Source of the DNA: Glaciecola sp964621345
Lineage (GTDB): Bacteria > Pseudomonadota > Gammaproteobacteria > Enterobacterales > Alteromonadaceae
Assembly (NCBI GenBank): GCA_964621345.1
Contig: CAZUON010000001.1
Location: 141,809-205,808 of the forward strand
Reading direction: 5' to 3'
DNA length: 64,000 nucleotides
Made by a program: the position numbers and the translations under genes. Shown here one piece after another: positions 7,691 to 15,719 of this stretch. The notes beneath the pieces are model-generated. The model was given only the letters and a program-made list of their open reading frames with translations. It searched no databases and was not told where the DNA came from. Each line of letters opens with the position of its first letter. The stretch's first letter is position 1.

Positions 7691-9055
7691 TTATTCACTG
7701 TCGTCCGAATCAATATTTTCATCCGGTGCAGCTCTTGGTTTTCGTTTTATGGGGGCGAAACCTAATTCCTCTGAAGAGCTTAGCGGGTTAAAACGCTTCG
7801 TTTTCTTGGGTTTGGATTTGTTCAGTTTCTTGTTAACACGGGCTTGTTCTAATTTGGTGTGTTCTGCACGTGATTTTGTGCCTAAGCCTTTAAATTTAGC
7901 CTCTAAGCCCTCAAATTCGCTAAACTTAAAACGCTGCTCTAAGCGAGATTGAATAGCCAAGAAGCTTCGCCAATCTTTACTGCTAACAAAAGACAATGCA
8001 TTGCCTTGTTTACCGGCACGACCGGTGCGGCCTATTCGGTGTACGTACTCATCGGCAAACTTGGGGAGGTCGTAATTAATCACTTTGGCAATATTAGCAA
8101 TATCAAGCCCGCGCGAGGCGAGGTCGGTGGTGACCAATACGCCAATTTTGCCACGACCAAAGTCGTTTATAATTGCTGAGCGTTGATTTTGTAAGAGGTC
8201 ACCATGTAAAAATGCGGCACTGGCATCCTGCTCACCATGCTCTTTTAAAAAGCTGGCTAAACGCTCTGTATCTTCACGGGTAGCGGTAAATACGAGCGCT
8301 TGTTCGCGACCTTCAAGGGTAACGGCTTTTAGTAACAGCTTGTCTTTATGTGAGACGCCGTCTGCAAAATAAAAAGCTTGGCTAATATCCTCATGAGGGG
8401 TAGCAACTTTATCTATATTGATTTTCAGCGGCGACTTAAGCATGAGCTGGGTCATGTAATTGACCTCTGCACTGTCGATGGTTGCAGAGAACATCATCGT
8501 TTGACGTTTGCGGTGGTCAGCGCTTGAATGAATGTTCTCAAGGGCTTTTTCAAAGCCAAGTTCAAGCATGCGGTCCGCTTCGTCTAATACTAAAAGCTCA
8601 AGACCATTTAAAAAGATATGCCGTGCTTCTAAGTGATCGTTGATTCGCCCAGCAGTGCCTACAATAATTTGAGGGTTTCGGCGTAATGATTTTGCTTGAT
8701 CGTTATAATTCTCGCCACCAACAATTAAGGTGCATTGCAGAGACAATTTTTGCGTGAGACTTTTAGTGACCGCAAATATTTGTCGAGCTAACTCTCTTGT
8801 AGGGGCCAAAATTAGCGCTCTTGCATCACGTTTAGCGAGAGACTTTTGGGTGAGTAAACGGTTAATTGTAGGCACTAAAAACGCAAGTGTTTTTCCCGAG
8901 CCTGTTTTAGCCGAAGCAAGTAAGTCTTTGCCCATCAATCCATGAGGAATTGCTTGTTGCTGGATGTCGGTGGCTTCAGTTAACTGCAATGTATCAATAG
9001 CAGAGAGAAGTCGTTTGTCTAAGGCTAGGTCGGTAAATAGCAAAATGGCGCTCAA
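7691..9055 (-). CDS. DEAD-box ATP-dependent RNA helicase
   Basis: A 454-residue helicase with all core motifs: Q-motif region (ATDIQQQAIP), Walker A AKTGSGKT (residues 49-56), PTRELA, DEAD (158-161), SAT (190-192), TDLASRGLD and HRIGRTGR near residue 340. Motif Ib reads TAGR instead of the usual TPGR. The basic Lys/Arg-rich C-terminal tail (about 395-454) is typical of RNA-binding extensions. The role is probably ribosome assembly or mRNA turnover. The subgroup (SrmB-like or other) cannot be fixed by eye. The start is uncertain: the TTG at 9055 gives MSAILLFTDL, and a second TTG at 9043 is also possible. Neither has a clear ribosome site, and both lie at or next to a strong inverted repeat. 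Confidence 0.9.
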   Translation of the reverse strand: MSAILLFTDLALDKRLLSAIDTLQLTEATDIQQQAIPHGLMGKDLLASAKTGSGKTLAFLVPTINRLLTQKSLAKRDARALILAPTRELARQIFAVTKSLTQKLSLQCTLIVGGENYNDQAKSLRRNPQIIVGTAGRINDHLEARHIFLNGLELLVLDEADRMLELGFEKALENIHSSADHRKRQTMMFSATIDSAEVNYMTQLMLKSPLKINIDKVATPHEDISQAFYFADGVSHKDKLLLKAVTLEGREQALVFTATREDTERLASFLKEHGEQDASAAFLHGDLLQNQRSAIINDFGRGKIGVLVTTDLASRGLDIANIAKVINYDLPKFADEYVHRIGRTGRAGKQGNALSFVSSKDWRSFLAIQSRLEQRFKFSEFEGLEAKFKGLGTKSRAEHTKLEQARVNKKLNKSKPKKTKRFNPLSSSEELGFAPIKRKPRAAPDENIDSDDSE

Positions 9056-9074
9056 TCAATAAATAGAGCGCCAT
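9045..9074 (-). promoter_or_regulatory. Inverted repeat across the helicase start
   Basis: A perfect 9-bp inverted repeat (ATGGCGCTC at 9045-9053, GAGCGCCAT at 9066-9074) with a 12-base AT-rich loop spans the predicted TTG start of the DEAD-box gene. In the helicase mRNA it would form a GC-rich hairpin enclosing the start codon. It could act as a translational control element, and the GAGCGCCATTTT side also resembles a weak terminator. Function is inferred. Confidence 0.5.
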
Positions 9075-9134
9075 TATAAAGGTTTACGGCTTTAAGCTAA
9101 ATGCTTATTGTTGTTAATTGTTATTTATGCCCAA

Positions 9135-9794
9135 CTAATTAAATTGCATCTCGGGTATATCACCTTCAGCAATCAATTTTCCTGCGGTTTTTTCGCGTAT
9201 TTCTTCAATAGAAACACCCGGCGCTCGCTCAAGCAGATGAAAGGCACCGTCTTTAACCGCTAGCACTGCTAAATCCGTAATAATACTATTAATACAGCTC
9301 ACCCCAGTGAGAGGTAAATTGCACCCTGGTAGGAGTTTTGAATTACCATGTTTGTCGGCGTGAGTCATGGTTACAATAATATTTTTTGCACCGGCAACTA
9401 AATCCATTGCACCGCCCATGCCTTTTATCAGTTTGCCGGGAATCATCCACGAGGCGATGTTGCCATTTACGTCTACCTCAAACGCACCGAGCACAGTAAA
9501 ATCGACATGACCACCACGAATCATCGCAAAACTTTCGGCAGAATCAAAAATCGAAGCGCCCGTCGATGCAGTAACTGTTTCTTTTCCGGCATTGATCATA
9601 TCGGCATCTACGTTTTCTTCAGTTGGGTAGGGTCCCATGCCCAGCAGACCGTTTTCTGACTGCAACATTACGCTAATGCCATCGGGCACGTAGTTTGCGG
9701 CTAGGGTGGGGATGCCTATGCCTAAATTAACATAATCGCCGTCTTTAAATTCTTGCGCCACGCGCATTGCAATTTGGTCTCTACTTAAGGCCAT
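9135..9794 (-). CDS. scoB: 3-oxoacid CoA-transferase subunit B
   Basis: A 219-residue beta subunit of a succinyl-CoA:3-ketoacid (acetoacetate) CoA-transferase. The catalytic glutamate that forms the enzyme-CoA thioester is visible as Glu47 in SENGLLGMGP. The glycine-rich NLGIGIPT at 23-30 and the C-terminal ISIEEIREKT-type region also fit. Together with subunit A it activates acetoacetate or a related 3-oxoacid by CoA transfer, allowing thiolysis to acetyl-CoA. The start codon overlaps the scoA stop by one base (TAATG), indicating translational coupling and balanced subunits. Close relatives (AtoA, PcaJ) use different 3-oxoacids, so substrate assignment is inferred. Confidence 0.93.
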   Translation of the reverse strand: MALSRDQIAMRVAQEFKDGDYVNLGIGIPTLAANYVPDGISVMLQSENGLLGMGPYPTEENVDADMINAGKETVTASTGASIFDSAESFAMIRGGHVDFTVLGAFEVDVNGNIASWMIPGKLIKGMGGAMDLVAGAKNIIVTMTHADKHGNSKLLPGCNLPLTGVSCINSIITDLAVLAVKDGAFHLLERAPGVSIEEIREKTAGKLIAEGDIPEMQFN

Positions 9795-10501
9795 TATTGT
9801 GCCTCCTTCGCTAGTACTTTGCGTTCAATTCGTTTCTCAAAGCTGCCTTTGATTACGCGATTTACGTAAATACCCGGTGTATGAATTTGGCTTGGCTCCA
9901 ATTCACCAGGCTCAACGATTTCCTCAACTTCTACCACAGTAATTTTGCCAGCAGTCGCGGCCATTGGATTAAAGTTCATAGCGGTATGGCGATACATGCA
10001 GTTACCATAACGGTCCGCCTTCCATGCTTTGACAATGGCAAATTCGCCGGTGATACTTTCTTCCATAATATAGGGACGACCACCGAACTCTTTTACCTCT
10101 TTACCTTCGCCTACAGGAGTACCATAACCGGTTGCAGTGTAAAAAGCAGGAATGCCAGCACCACCGGCACGCATTTTCTCAGCCAAGGTCCCTTGTGGGG
10201 TTAATTCGACTTCTAATTCACCATTTAGCAATTGCTTTTCAAATAAGGCGTTTTCACCCACATAAGAAGACACCATCTTTTTAATTTGTTTATCTTCAAG
10301 TAGAAGGCCAAGGCCAAAGCCGTCTACACCGCAGTTGTTTGACACCACGGTAAGCCCCTTAGTACCCATTTTTTTAATTTGAGCAATTAGACCTTCTGGA
10401 ATACCACAAAGACCGAAGCCTCCCGCAATTATGGTCATGTTATCTTCAAGGCCTTGCATTGCCTCTTCATAACTTGACACGACTTTGTTAAAACCTGCCA
10501 T
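9794..10501 (-). CDS. scoA: 3-oxoacid CoA-transferase subunit A
   Basis: A 235-residue alpha subunit. The N-terminal GGFGLCGIPEGLI (about 27-39) is the CoA-transferase signature, and FGGRPYIMEE with the long GTPVGEGKEV insertion matches ScoA more than AtoD. The start is an ATG behind TTAGGAGTA. Forming one operon with scoB, it is transcribed divergently from a LysR gene across 133 bp that contain a LysR-type palindrome. This arrangement implies that the regulator controls scoAB. There is no adjacent thiolase or hydroxybutyrate dehydrogenase. Confidence 0.93.
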   Translation of the reverse strand: MAGFNKVVSSYEEAMQGLEDNMTIIAGGFGLCGIPEGLIAQIKKMGTKGLTVVSNNCGVDGFGLGLLLEDKQIKKMVSSYVGENALFEKQLLNGELEVELTPQGTLAEKMRAGGAGIPAFYTATGYGTPVGEGKEVKEFGGRPYIMEESITGEFAIVKAWKADRYGNCMYRHTAMNFNPMAATAGKITVVEVEEIVEPGELEPSQIHTPGIYVNRVIKGSFEKRIERKVLAKEAQ

Positions 10502-10574
10502 ACATTACTCCTAATCTTTCGCGCTAAAAACAATGATGATAGTATTTATGACTTGCTTGATTTTGTAAAATTAA

Positions 10575-10592
10575 ATTAATATTCGTATTAAT
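10575..10592. promoter_or_regulatory. Palindromic LysR-type operator candidate
   Basis: A perfect 7-4-7 palindrome, ATTAATA-TTCG-TATTAAT, lies between the divergent scoA and LysR genes, 43 bp before the LysR start. It contains the T-N11-A architecture of LysR-type binding boxes. Its position suits autoregulation of the LysR gene and control of scoAB. No experiment supports it here. Confidence 0.55.
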
Positions 10593-10634
10593 AAATAAAA
10601 TGGAATTTCCTTCCGAGAATATTTTAGGGATAAA

Positions 10635-11519
10635 ATGTCAGTATCGTACAAAAATATGCGTGCTTTTGTGGCCGTCGCACAATCAAATACCTTCGCCGAA
10701 GCCGCTGATAAATTGTGTTTGTCACAACCCGCTTTGTCCACGTCGATTAAAAACATGGAACGCCAGTTAGGTGGGCAATTGTTTTCTCGCTCAACTCGGC
10801 GAGTGACGCTTACACCAGAAGCAGAAATATTTCTGCCTGTCGCTAAACGTTTGATAGACGATTGGGACAACGCACTTAATGATGTGAAAGATCTATTTAG
10901 CGTACAAAAAGGGCATCTGACTGTTGCTAGCATGCCTTCATTTGCTGAGGGGCATCTTGCACAGATTTTACAAACTTATCACGATACTCACCCAAATATT
11001 ATGCTTCGGGTACTCGACGTTGTTATGGAGCGGGTGATAGAGGCTGTGCAGACTGGGCGCGCCGATATTGGCTTTGTATTTGAGCCTGAGTCCTTGCAAG
11101 GGCTTTCGTTTGTGCCTCTGCTTACCGATAATTTTTGTGCGGTAATGCCGGCTCAGCATGAGTTAGTTGGGTTGAGTGCAATTTCCTTAAATGATGTAAA
11201 GCCATACCCACTCGTTGCTATGAATACCGGCTCATCCATACGTCAATGGGTAGACCGTGCCTTTGCCTTAGAGGGCATCGAGCCTTCGATTGTCGCTGAG
11301 GCCTCTCAACTAGGCACGCTGGGACAGTTTGTAAAAACAGGACTCGGTTTGGCCATTGTTCCTCAGCTATGTAAACAACAAATGATAAGTAAGTCTCTTC
11401 GTTGTGTACCGCTTAAAGACGAGGTGTTGAAAAAGCAGGTAGGCATGATTGCGCAATCACCGGCAACGCTATCAAGTGCGGGGCTGAAGCTATGGCGCAT
11501 CGCTCTGGACAGCCAATAA
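10635..11519 (+). CDS. LysR-family transcriptional regulator
   Basis: A 294-residue LysR regulator. The N-terminal winged helix-turn-helix (about residues 5-64) contains NTFAEAADKLCLSQPALS and ends in TRRVTLTPEA. Residues about 90-290 form the periplasmic-binding-like effector domain. Transcribed divergently from scoAB, it most likely responds to a CoA-transferase substrate such as a 3-oxoacid or an amino-acid breakdown product, by analogy with other divergent LysR/catabolic pairs. GGGA precedes the ATG. The effector cannot be read from the sequence. Confidence 0.9.
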   Translation: MSVSYKNMRAFVAVAQSNTFAEAADKLCLSQPALSTSIKNMERQLGGQLFSRSTRRVTLTPEAEIFLPVAKRLIDDWDNALNDVKDLFSVQKGHLTVASMPSFAEGHLAQILQTYHDTHPNIMLRVLDVVMERVIEAVQTGRADIGFVFEPESLQGLSFVPLLTDNFCAVMPAQHELVGLSAISLNDVKPYPLVAMNTGSSIRQWVDRAFALEGIEPSIVAEASQLGTLGQFVKTGLGLAIVPQLCKQQMISKSLRCVPLKDEVLKKQVGMIAQSPATLSSAGLKLWRIALDSQ

Positions 11520-11587
11520 ACGGCATGGAATGCGCTTAGTTTTCAACGCCTAGCGTTTGAGTGTATCTATTGCCTTGCTAGATGCGC

Positions 11588-11600
11588 TATAATGCGCGCC
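11588..11600 (+). promoter_or_regulatory. Candidate rhlE promoter (-10 plus GC discriminator)
   Basis: TATAAT at 11588-11593 is followed immediately by GCGCGCC. A nearly identical TATAGT-GCGCGCC precedes ybiT. No convincing -35 was found. If real, the rhlE mRNA has a leader of roughly 135 bases. GC-rich discriminators are typical of stringently controlled promoters. Confidence 0.5.
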
Positions 11601-11738
11601 GCCAACATCCGCTACGAGTTTGTAAAATTCCATGTGGTGCGATTATTGGCCTTTTCAGTGCATTAATAGCAGCCTAAGTACCAGCCTATTTAGTTGGTAT
11701 CTTTCCCCTTAATAAGCGCAGCAGGAGCCGATAGTTTA

Positions 11739-12953
11739 ATGTCGACTAGTACGCAAAATTTTTCAGAGCTAGGATTGGGTAAAAACGTCCTAAAAGCCAT
11801 TGACGACCAAGGCTACAAAACCCCTTCACCTATTCAGCAACAGGCCATTGGAGCGGTGTTAAGTGGTAAGGATGTGATGGCTGCCGCACAAACGGGTACC
11901 GGTAAAACGGGCGCTTTTGCTCTGCCCATCGTGCATATGCTCAATGAGCAGGCCGAGCGACCTCGTGCCAATCATGTTAAGTGTTTAATATTAACGCCCA
12001 CTCGTGAACTGGCTGCACAAGTTGCGCAAAGTGTATTACTAAGCCACAAATATACAAACTTACACTCAAGTGTCGCCTTTGGTGGGGTGTCGATAAACCC
12101 ACAAATGAAGAGCTTACGCCGAGGCGTGGATGTATTGGTTGCCACCCCGGGGCGATTGTTAGACTTATATTCGCAAAATGCGATTAAGTTTAATCAACTT
12201 AGCATGCTTGTGCTGGACGAGGCCGATCGAATGTTGGATATGGGCTTTATTCACGATATAAAGCGCATCATTAAGTTATTGCCTAAAAAACGCCAAAGTC
12301 TATTGTTTTCAGCTACATTTTCAGACGATATAAGAGCCTTAGCAAAACAGTTTATTGATAACCCTATTGAAATATCAGTCACACCAAAGAACACCACTGC
12401 TACCACGGTAGAGCAAGCGATTGTGCATGTCGATAAATCAAACAAGTCAAAACTGTTAGCAAAATTGATTGCAGATAACGATTGGCAACAGGTATTGGTG
12501 TTTTCTCGTACCAAACATGGGGCAAACCGAATCGCTAAGCAGCTCACCGCAAAAGGTTTAAACTCACTTGCGATTCATGGTAATAAAAGCCAAGGCGCAC
12601 GCACCAAAGCACTGACCGATTTCAAAGCGGGAGAGTTACGAGTACTGGTCGCCACAGATATTGCTGCCAGAGGTATCGACATTGATTTGCTTCCGAATGT
12701 GATTAACTACGATTTACCGCATGTGCCTGAGGACTATGTACATCGAATTGGCCGTACAGGACGAGCAGGCGCTACCGGTAATGCGGTATCGTTCGCAACC
12801 GAAGACGATACTAAACAATTGAAAGCGATTCAGAATTTGATTGGTCAGCATATACCGGTCAAAGAAGTACCAGGATTATCGATTGAGGCCATGCCTAATG
12901 CGCCAATCCGTGCCCCTAAACCTAGACGACCTAAAAAGCCGAAAAAACACTAA
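11739..12953 (+). CDS. rhlE: ATP-dependent RNA helicase RhlE
   Basis: A 404-residue DEAD-box helicase of the RhlE subgroup, judged from GGVSINPQM, VATPGRLLDL and the overall layout. It has Walker A AQTGTGKT (50-57), DEAD (160-163), SAT, ATDIAARGID, HRIGRTGR and a short basic tail. It remodels structured RNA in ribosome assembly and mRNA decay. The ATG at 11739 is preferred because GCAGGAGCC lies at proper spacing and FSELGLGKNVLKAI is the normal N-terminus. An upstream TTG at 11694 would add an unlikely 15 residues. A strong -10-like element at 11588 suggests a long leader. Confidence 0.93.
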   Translation: MSTSTQNFSELGLGKNVLKAIDDQGYKTPSPIQQQAIGAVLSGKDVMAAAQTGTGKTGAFALPIVHMLNEQAERPRANHVKCLILTPTRELAAQVAQSVLLSHKYTNLHSSVAFGGVSINPQMKSLRRGVDVLVATPGRLLDLYSQNAIKFNQLSMLVLDEADRMLDMGFIHDIKRIIKLLPKKRQSLLFSATFSDDIRALAKQFIDNPIEISVTPKNTTATTVEQAIVHVDKSNKSKLLAKLIADNDWQQVLVFSRTKHGANRIAKQLTAKGLNSLAIHGNKSQGARTKALTDFKAGELRVLVATDIAARGIDIDLLPNVINYDLPHVPEDYVHRIGRTGRAGATGNAVSFATEDDTKQLKAIQNLIGQHIPVKEVPGLSIEAMPNAPIRAPKPRRPKKPKKH

Positions 12954-13003
12954 TTTGCTTGTTTATTAGGTTGCTTAAACTACAGATGCTCCCTAATATC
13001 ACC

Positions 13004-13028
13004 TTATGCGTGAGACGCACATAAATTT
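13004..13028 (+). terminator. Possible weak terminator after rhlE
   Basis: TTATGCGT-GAG-ACGCA(C)ATAA forms a bulged hairpin at 13004-13024, followed by ATTTTG. It lies between rhlE and the mscS gene. The T-run is short, so efficiency is doubtful. Confidence 0.35.
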
Positions 13029-13048
13029 TGTTCGTTAAGGGAATATCT

Positions 13049-14383
13049 ATGAACTTTAACTCGATTCTTGCCCATTTTCATGCCGCCATCGACAAAATAG
13101 TCTTGGTGGCCAGTGAATCGCACACCTATGTTCAATTACTCATTGTTGCAGCAATTTATCTTGTTGCATTTTTGCTTTCGAACAAGCTACGAAAGTCTTT
13201 TCGTATAACGCAAAAAATGCCAGACGAAAATGCGCATCCTATTGTGATGCTAATTTATCGTATATCTGCACTAATGTTCCCGTTATTAGCCTTTGTGTTG
13301 TTGTTAATCTCTACAGAGTTTTCTGCGCAAATGGCCTTTTCACCGTGGTTAATTAACACCGCTTACGCTATTGCCGCACTCCTGTTTTTTAATGCATTAA
13401 TAAACGCATTTGTCGTAAATAGGGTGGCTGCGTCAGCGTTTAAATGGGTAGGCTTGCCAATTGTTTTTTTTAAGTTAGTCGGGTTATTGCCGCTTATTAT
13501 CGAATCGTTACAAAACATTGCTATTAATGTTGGGAATATCGAAATTTCAGCCTATGGCATTGTCAGAGTCGTTATTTTTGGTGGCTTTTTATTTTGGTTA
13601 GGGCGGGCGTCAAATACCTTTGGGCAGTCGGTTATCAAGCGCCAAGAATCTCTTGATATTCCTACGCGAGAAGTCTTTGCAAAAATCTTCGAAGTGACGC
13701 TGTTTTGTATCATTGCATTGTTACTTCTCAATGTAATGGGAATTAACCTTACTACCTTGGCGGTATTTGGCGGTGCGTTGGGCGTAGGTATTGGTTTAGG
13801 CTTACAAACTATTGCCTCTAATTTCATCTCAGGCATCATTATTTTGCTCGACAAGTCTCTTACGGTAGGTGACTTTGTTGAGTTAGAAGATGGTCAAATG
13901 GGCTTTGTTAGAGAGTTTAGAATGCGCTATGCGGTGCTTGAGACCTACGATGGCAAAGACATTCTCGTACCTAACGAAAAATTTATTTCCACATTTTTAG
14001 TCAATTGGACCCACAAAGATCCTAAGCAGCGCTACCGTGTTGATTTTTCGGTGGCCTATGCCACCGATATTCGTGCGATGGTCGAGTTAGTAAAAGATGC
14101 CGTAGCGACCCACCCAAAGGTAATAAGTGGCGACGACATTCCTTTTGAAGAGCGACCCGACTGTGAAATTGATAGCTTTGGGGATTCCGGAGTAAATATG
14201 TTCGTTGAGTTTTGGATGGAAGGGATTGATGACGGTAAAAACCGTGTTGGCGGAGACTTACTGCTGATTATTTTCGAAACATTGCGTGAAAATAACATCT
14301 CCATCCCATTTCCGCAGCGTGAAGTACGAGTGCTTAATGAGCGAGAAAATACCGATAATAAGACATTTAAGACTGACAAATGA
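13049..14383 (+). CDS. MscS-family mechanosensitive channel
   Basis: A 444-residue inner-membrane protein with several hydrophobic segments in the first 240 residues. The conserved MscS pore helix and beta domain follow (GGALGVGIGLGLQTIASNF, then LDKSLTVGDFVEL and VPNEKFIS). The C-terminal alpha/beta vestibule domain extends to about residue 425. It is longer than E. coli MscS (286) because of extra N-terminal membrane segments, like YnaI/YbdG-type channels. The role is release of solutes on hypo-osmotic shock. The ATG at 13049 follows AAGGGA and is preferred over the TTG at 13028. Its stop codon overlaps the base of a strong terminator hairpin. Confidence 0.9.
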   Translation: MNFNSILAHFHAAIDKIVLVASESHTYVQLLIVAAIYLVAFLLSNKLRKSFRITQKMPDENAHPIVMLIYRISALMFPLLAFVLLLISTEFSAQMAFSPWLINTAYAIAALLFFNALINAFVVNRVAASAFKWVGLPIVFFKLVGLLPLIIESLQNIAINVGNIEISAYGIVRVVIFGGFLFWLGRASNTFGQSVIKRQESLDIPTREVFAKIFEVTLFCIIALLLLNVMGINLTTLAVFGGALGVGIGLGLQTIASNFISGIIILLDKSLTVGDFVELEDGQMGFVREFRMRYAVLETYDGKDILVPNEKFISTFLVNWTHKDPKQRYRVDFSVAYATDIRAMVELVKDAVATHPKVISGDDIPFEERPDCEIDSFGDSGVNMFVEFWMEGIDDGKNRVGGDLLLIIFETLRENNISIPFPQREVRVLNERENTDNKTFKTDK

Positions 14384-14423
14384 CAAGGAAGGCCATGCAG
14401 ATACATATGACCTTCCTTGTTTT
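14383..14423 (+). terminator. Terminator between mscS and the old yellow enzyme gene
   Basis: A perfect 10-bp stem ACAAGGAAGG (14383-14392) / CCTTCCTTGT (14411-14420) with an 18-base loop and TTTT on the plus side. It serves mscS. On the minus strand it lacks a T-run but may still slow transcription from the convergent gene. Confidence 0.75.
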
Positions 14424-14425
14424 AG

Positions 14426-15514
14426 CTACGCTTGGTAAGCAGGGTAGTCGCTGTATCCTTCAGCGCCACCACCATACCACTGACTTGCATCATCAAATGC
14501 GGCTAAAGGCCAGTTGTTTTTATAACGCTCTGGTAAATCTGGGTTACTGATATAAGGGCGGCCAAAGGCTACCATGTCGGCTTGCTCGGTACTAACAACT
14601 TGGCTGGCACTTTCAAAGGTATAACCACAGTTAGCGACTATTTTACCGTCGAATAGAGGTCTAAAGTCAGACAGAGTCATTGGCTCGCCGCGCTCATGAA
14701 AACCAAACGCAAGGCCATCCATAATGTGAACATAGCCGATTTGCTGAGCATTAAGCTCTTTTACTACCTCAGTATAAAGTGTTTGGTAGTCGTCGCAGCC
14801 CATCATATTAAATACTCCATTTGGCGATATTCTCACGCCAATTTCTTCTGGCGTATATACTTCTTTTATCGCCGCTAACGCTTCATTTAAAAAGCGCATT
14901 CTATTTTCAATACTGCCGCCGTATTCATCATCACGTTGGTTGCTTTCGCCATCTAAAAACTGATTAAGCAAATAACCATTCGCCGCGTGAACTTCAACAC
15001 CGTCGAAACCTGCCGCTTTTGCGTTTTTTGCAGCTTGTTTGAAATCTGCAACGGTCCGAGCAATATCCTCTTTTGTCATTGCGCGAGGCACTTCGTATGC
15101 TTTTTTGCCTTGTGGCGTATGAATATGGTCATTTTCTATTTTAATGGCTGAGGCGCTAAATGGGGCTTTACCATTATGAAAGTCGCTGTGTGATGCGCGG
15201 CCGCAGTGCCAAAGTTGCAATACTATTTTGCTATTTTTTGCATGTACTCTATCGACAATTTTCTTCCATGCGCCGACCATTTCTCGATTATAAATCCCCG
15301 GTGAATCGACCCAGCCAATCCCTTCTTCTGAAATGACGGTGGCTTCTGTAATGATGAGGCCTGCACTTGTGCGCTGCTCATAATAATCGCCCATAATCTC
15401 GTTCGGAACGCGACTTACGCCCGCTCTACCCCGGGTAAGCGGGGCAAGAACAAAACGATTTTTTAATGTATCGCCAAATAAGGGAAGGGGGGAATATAAA
15501 TCAGTTGTAGACAT
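14426..15514 (-). CDS. Old yellow enzyme family alkene reductase (NemA-like)
   Basis: A 362-residue FMN-dependent ene-reductase that uses NAD(P)H to reduce activated C=C bonds, and often nitro compounds or N-ethylmaleimide. Visible features are APLTR (Thr27 region), the substrate-anion pair His176/Asn179 in VHAANGYL, the proton donor Tyr181, and YGGSIENRMRF binding the FMN phosphate. The late GRPYISNPDLPER is NemA-typical. It is cytosolic and probably serves electrophile detoxification. It is monocistronic, with AGGAG before the ATG. Its physiological substrate is unknown, and no TetR/NemR regulator is adjacent. Confidence 0.92.
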   Translation of the reverse strand: MSTTDLYSPLPLFGDTLKNRFVLAPLTRGRAGVSRVPNEIMGDYYEQRTSAGLIITEATVISEEGIGWVDSPGIYNREMVGAWKKIVDRVHAKNSKIVLQLWHCGRASHSDFHNGKAPFSASAIKIENDHIHTPQGKKAYEVPRAMTKEDIARTVADFKQAAKNAKAAGFDGVEVHAANGYLLNQFLDGESNQRDDEYGGSIENRMRFLNEALAAIKEVYTPEEIGVRISPNGVFNMMGCDDYQTLYTEVVKELNAQQIGYVHIMDGLAFGFHERGEPMTLSDFRPLFDGKIVANCGYTFESASQVVSTEQADMVAFGRPYISNPDLPERYKNNWPLAAFDDASQWYGGGAEGYSDYPAYQA

Positions 15515-15719
15515 GTATGCTCCTATACAATCGTTAAGGTCGATTCGCTTTGTAATAATTCATGCCCTGAAGAATAATGGAAACAGGCACTTATTTTTCG
15601 AATCGTAGGTTTATTACATCGATTTATATGGCGCTTACACGAAAAAGAGCAAGTTAATGTTTTAGTATATGCTATCGCGTCTTGATCTTATGCTTGATAA
15701 TGAGACACGAAATGCCCGT

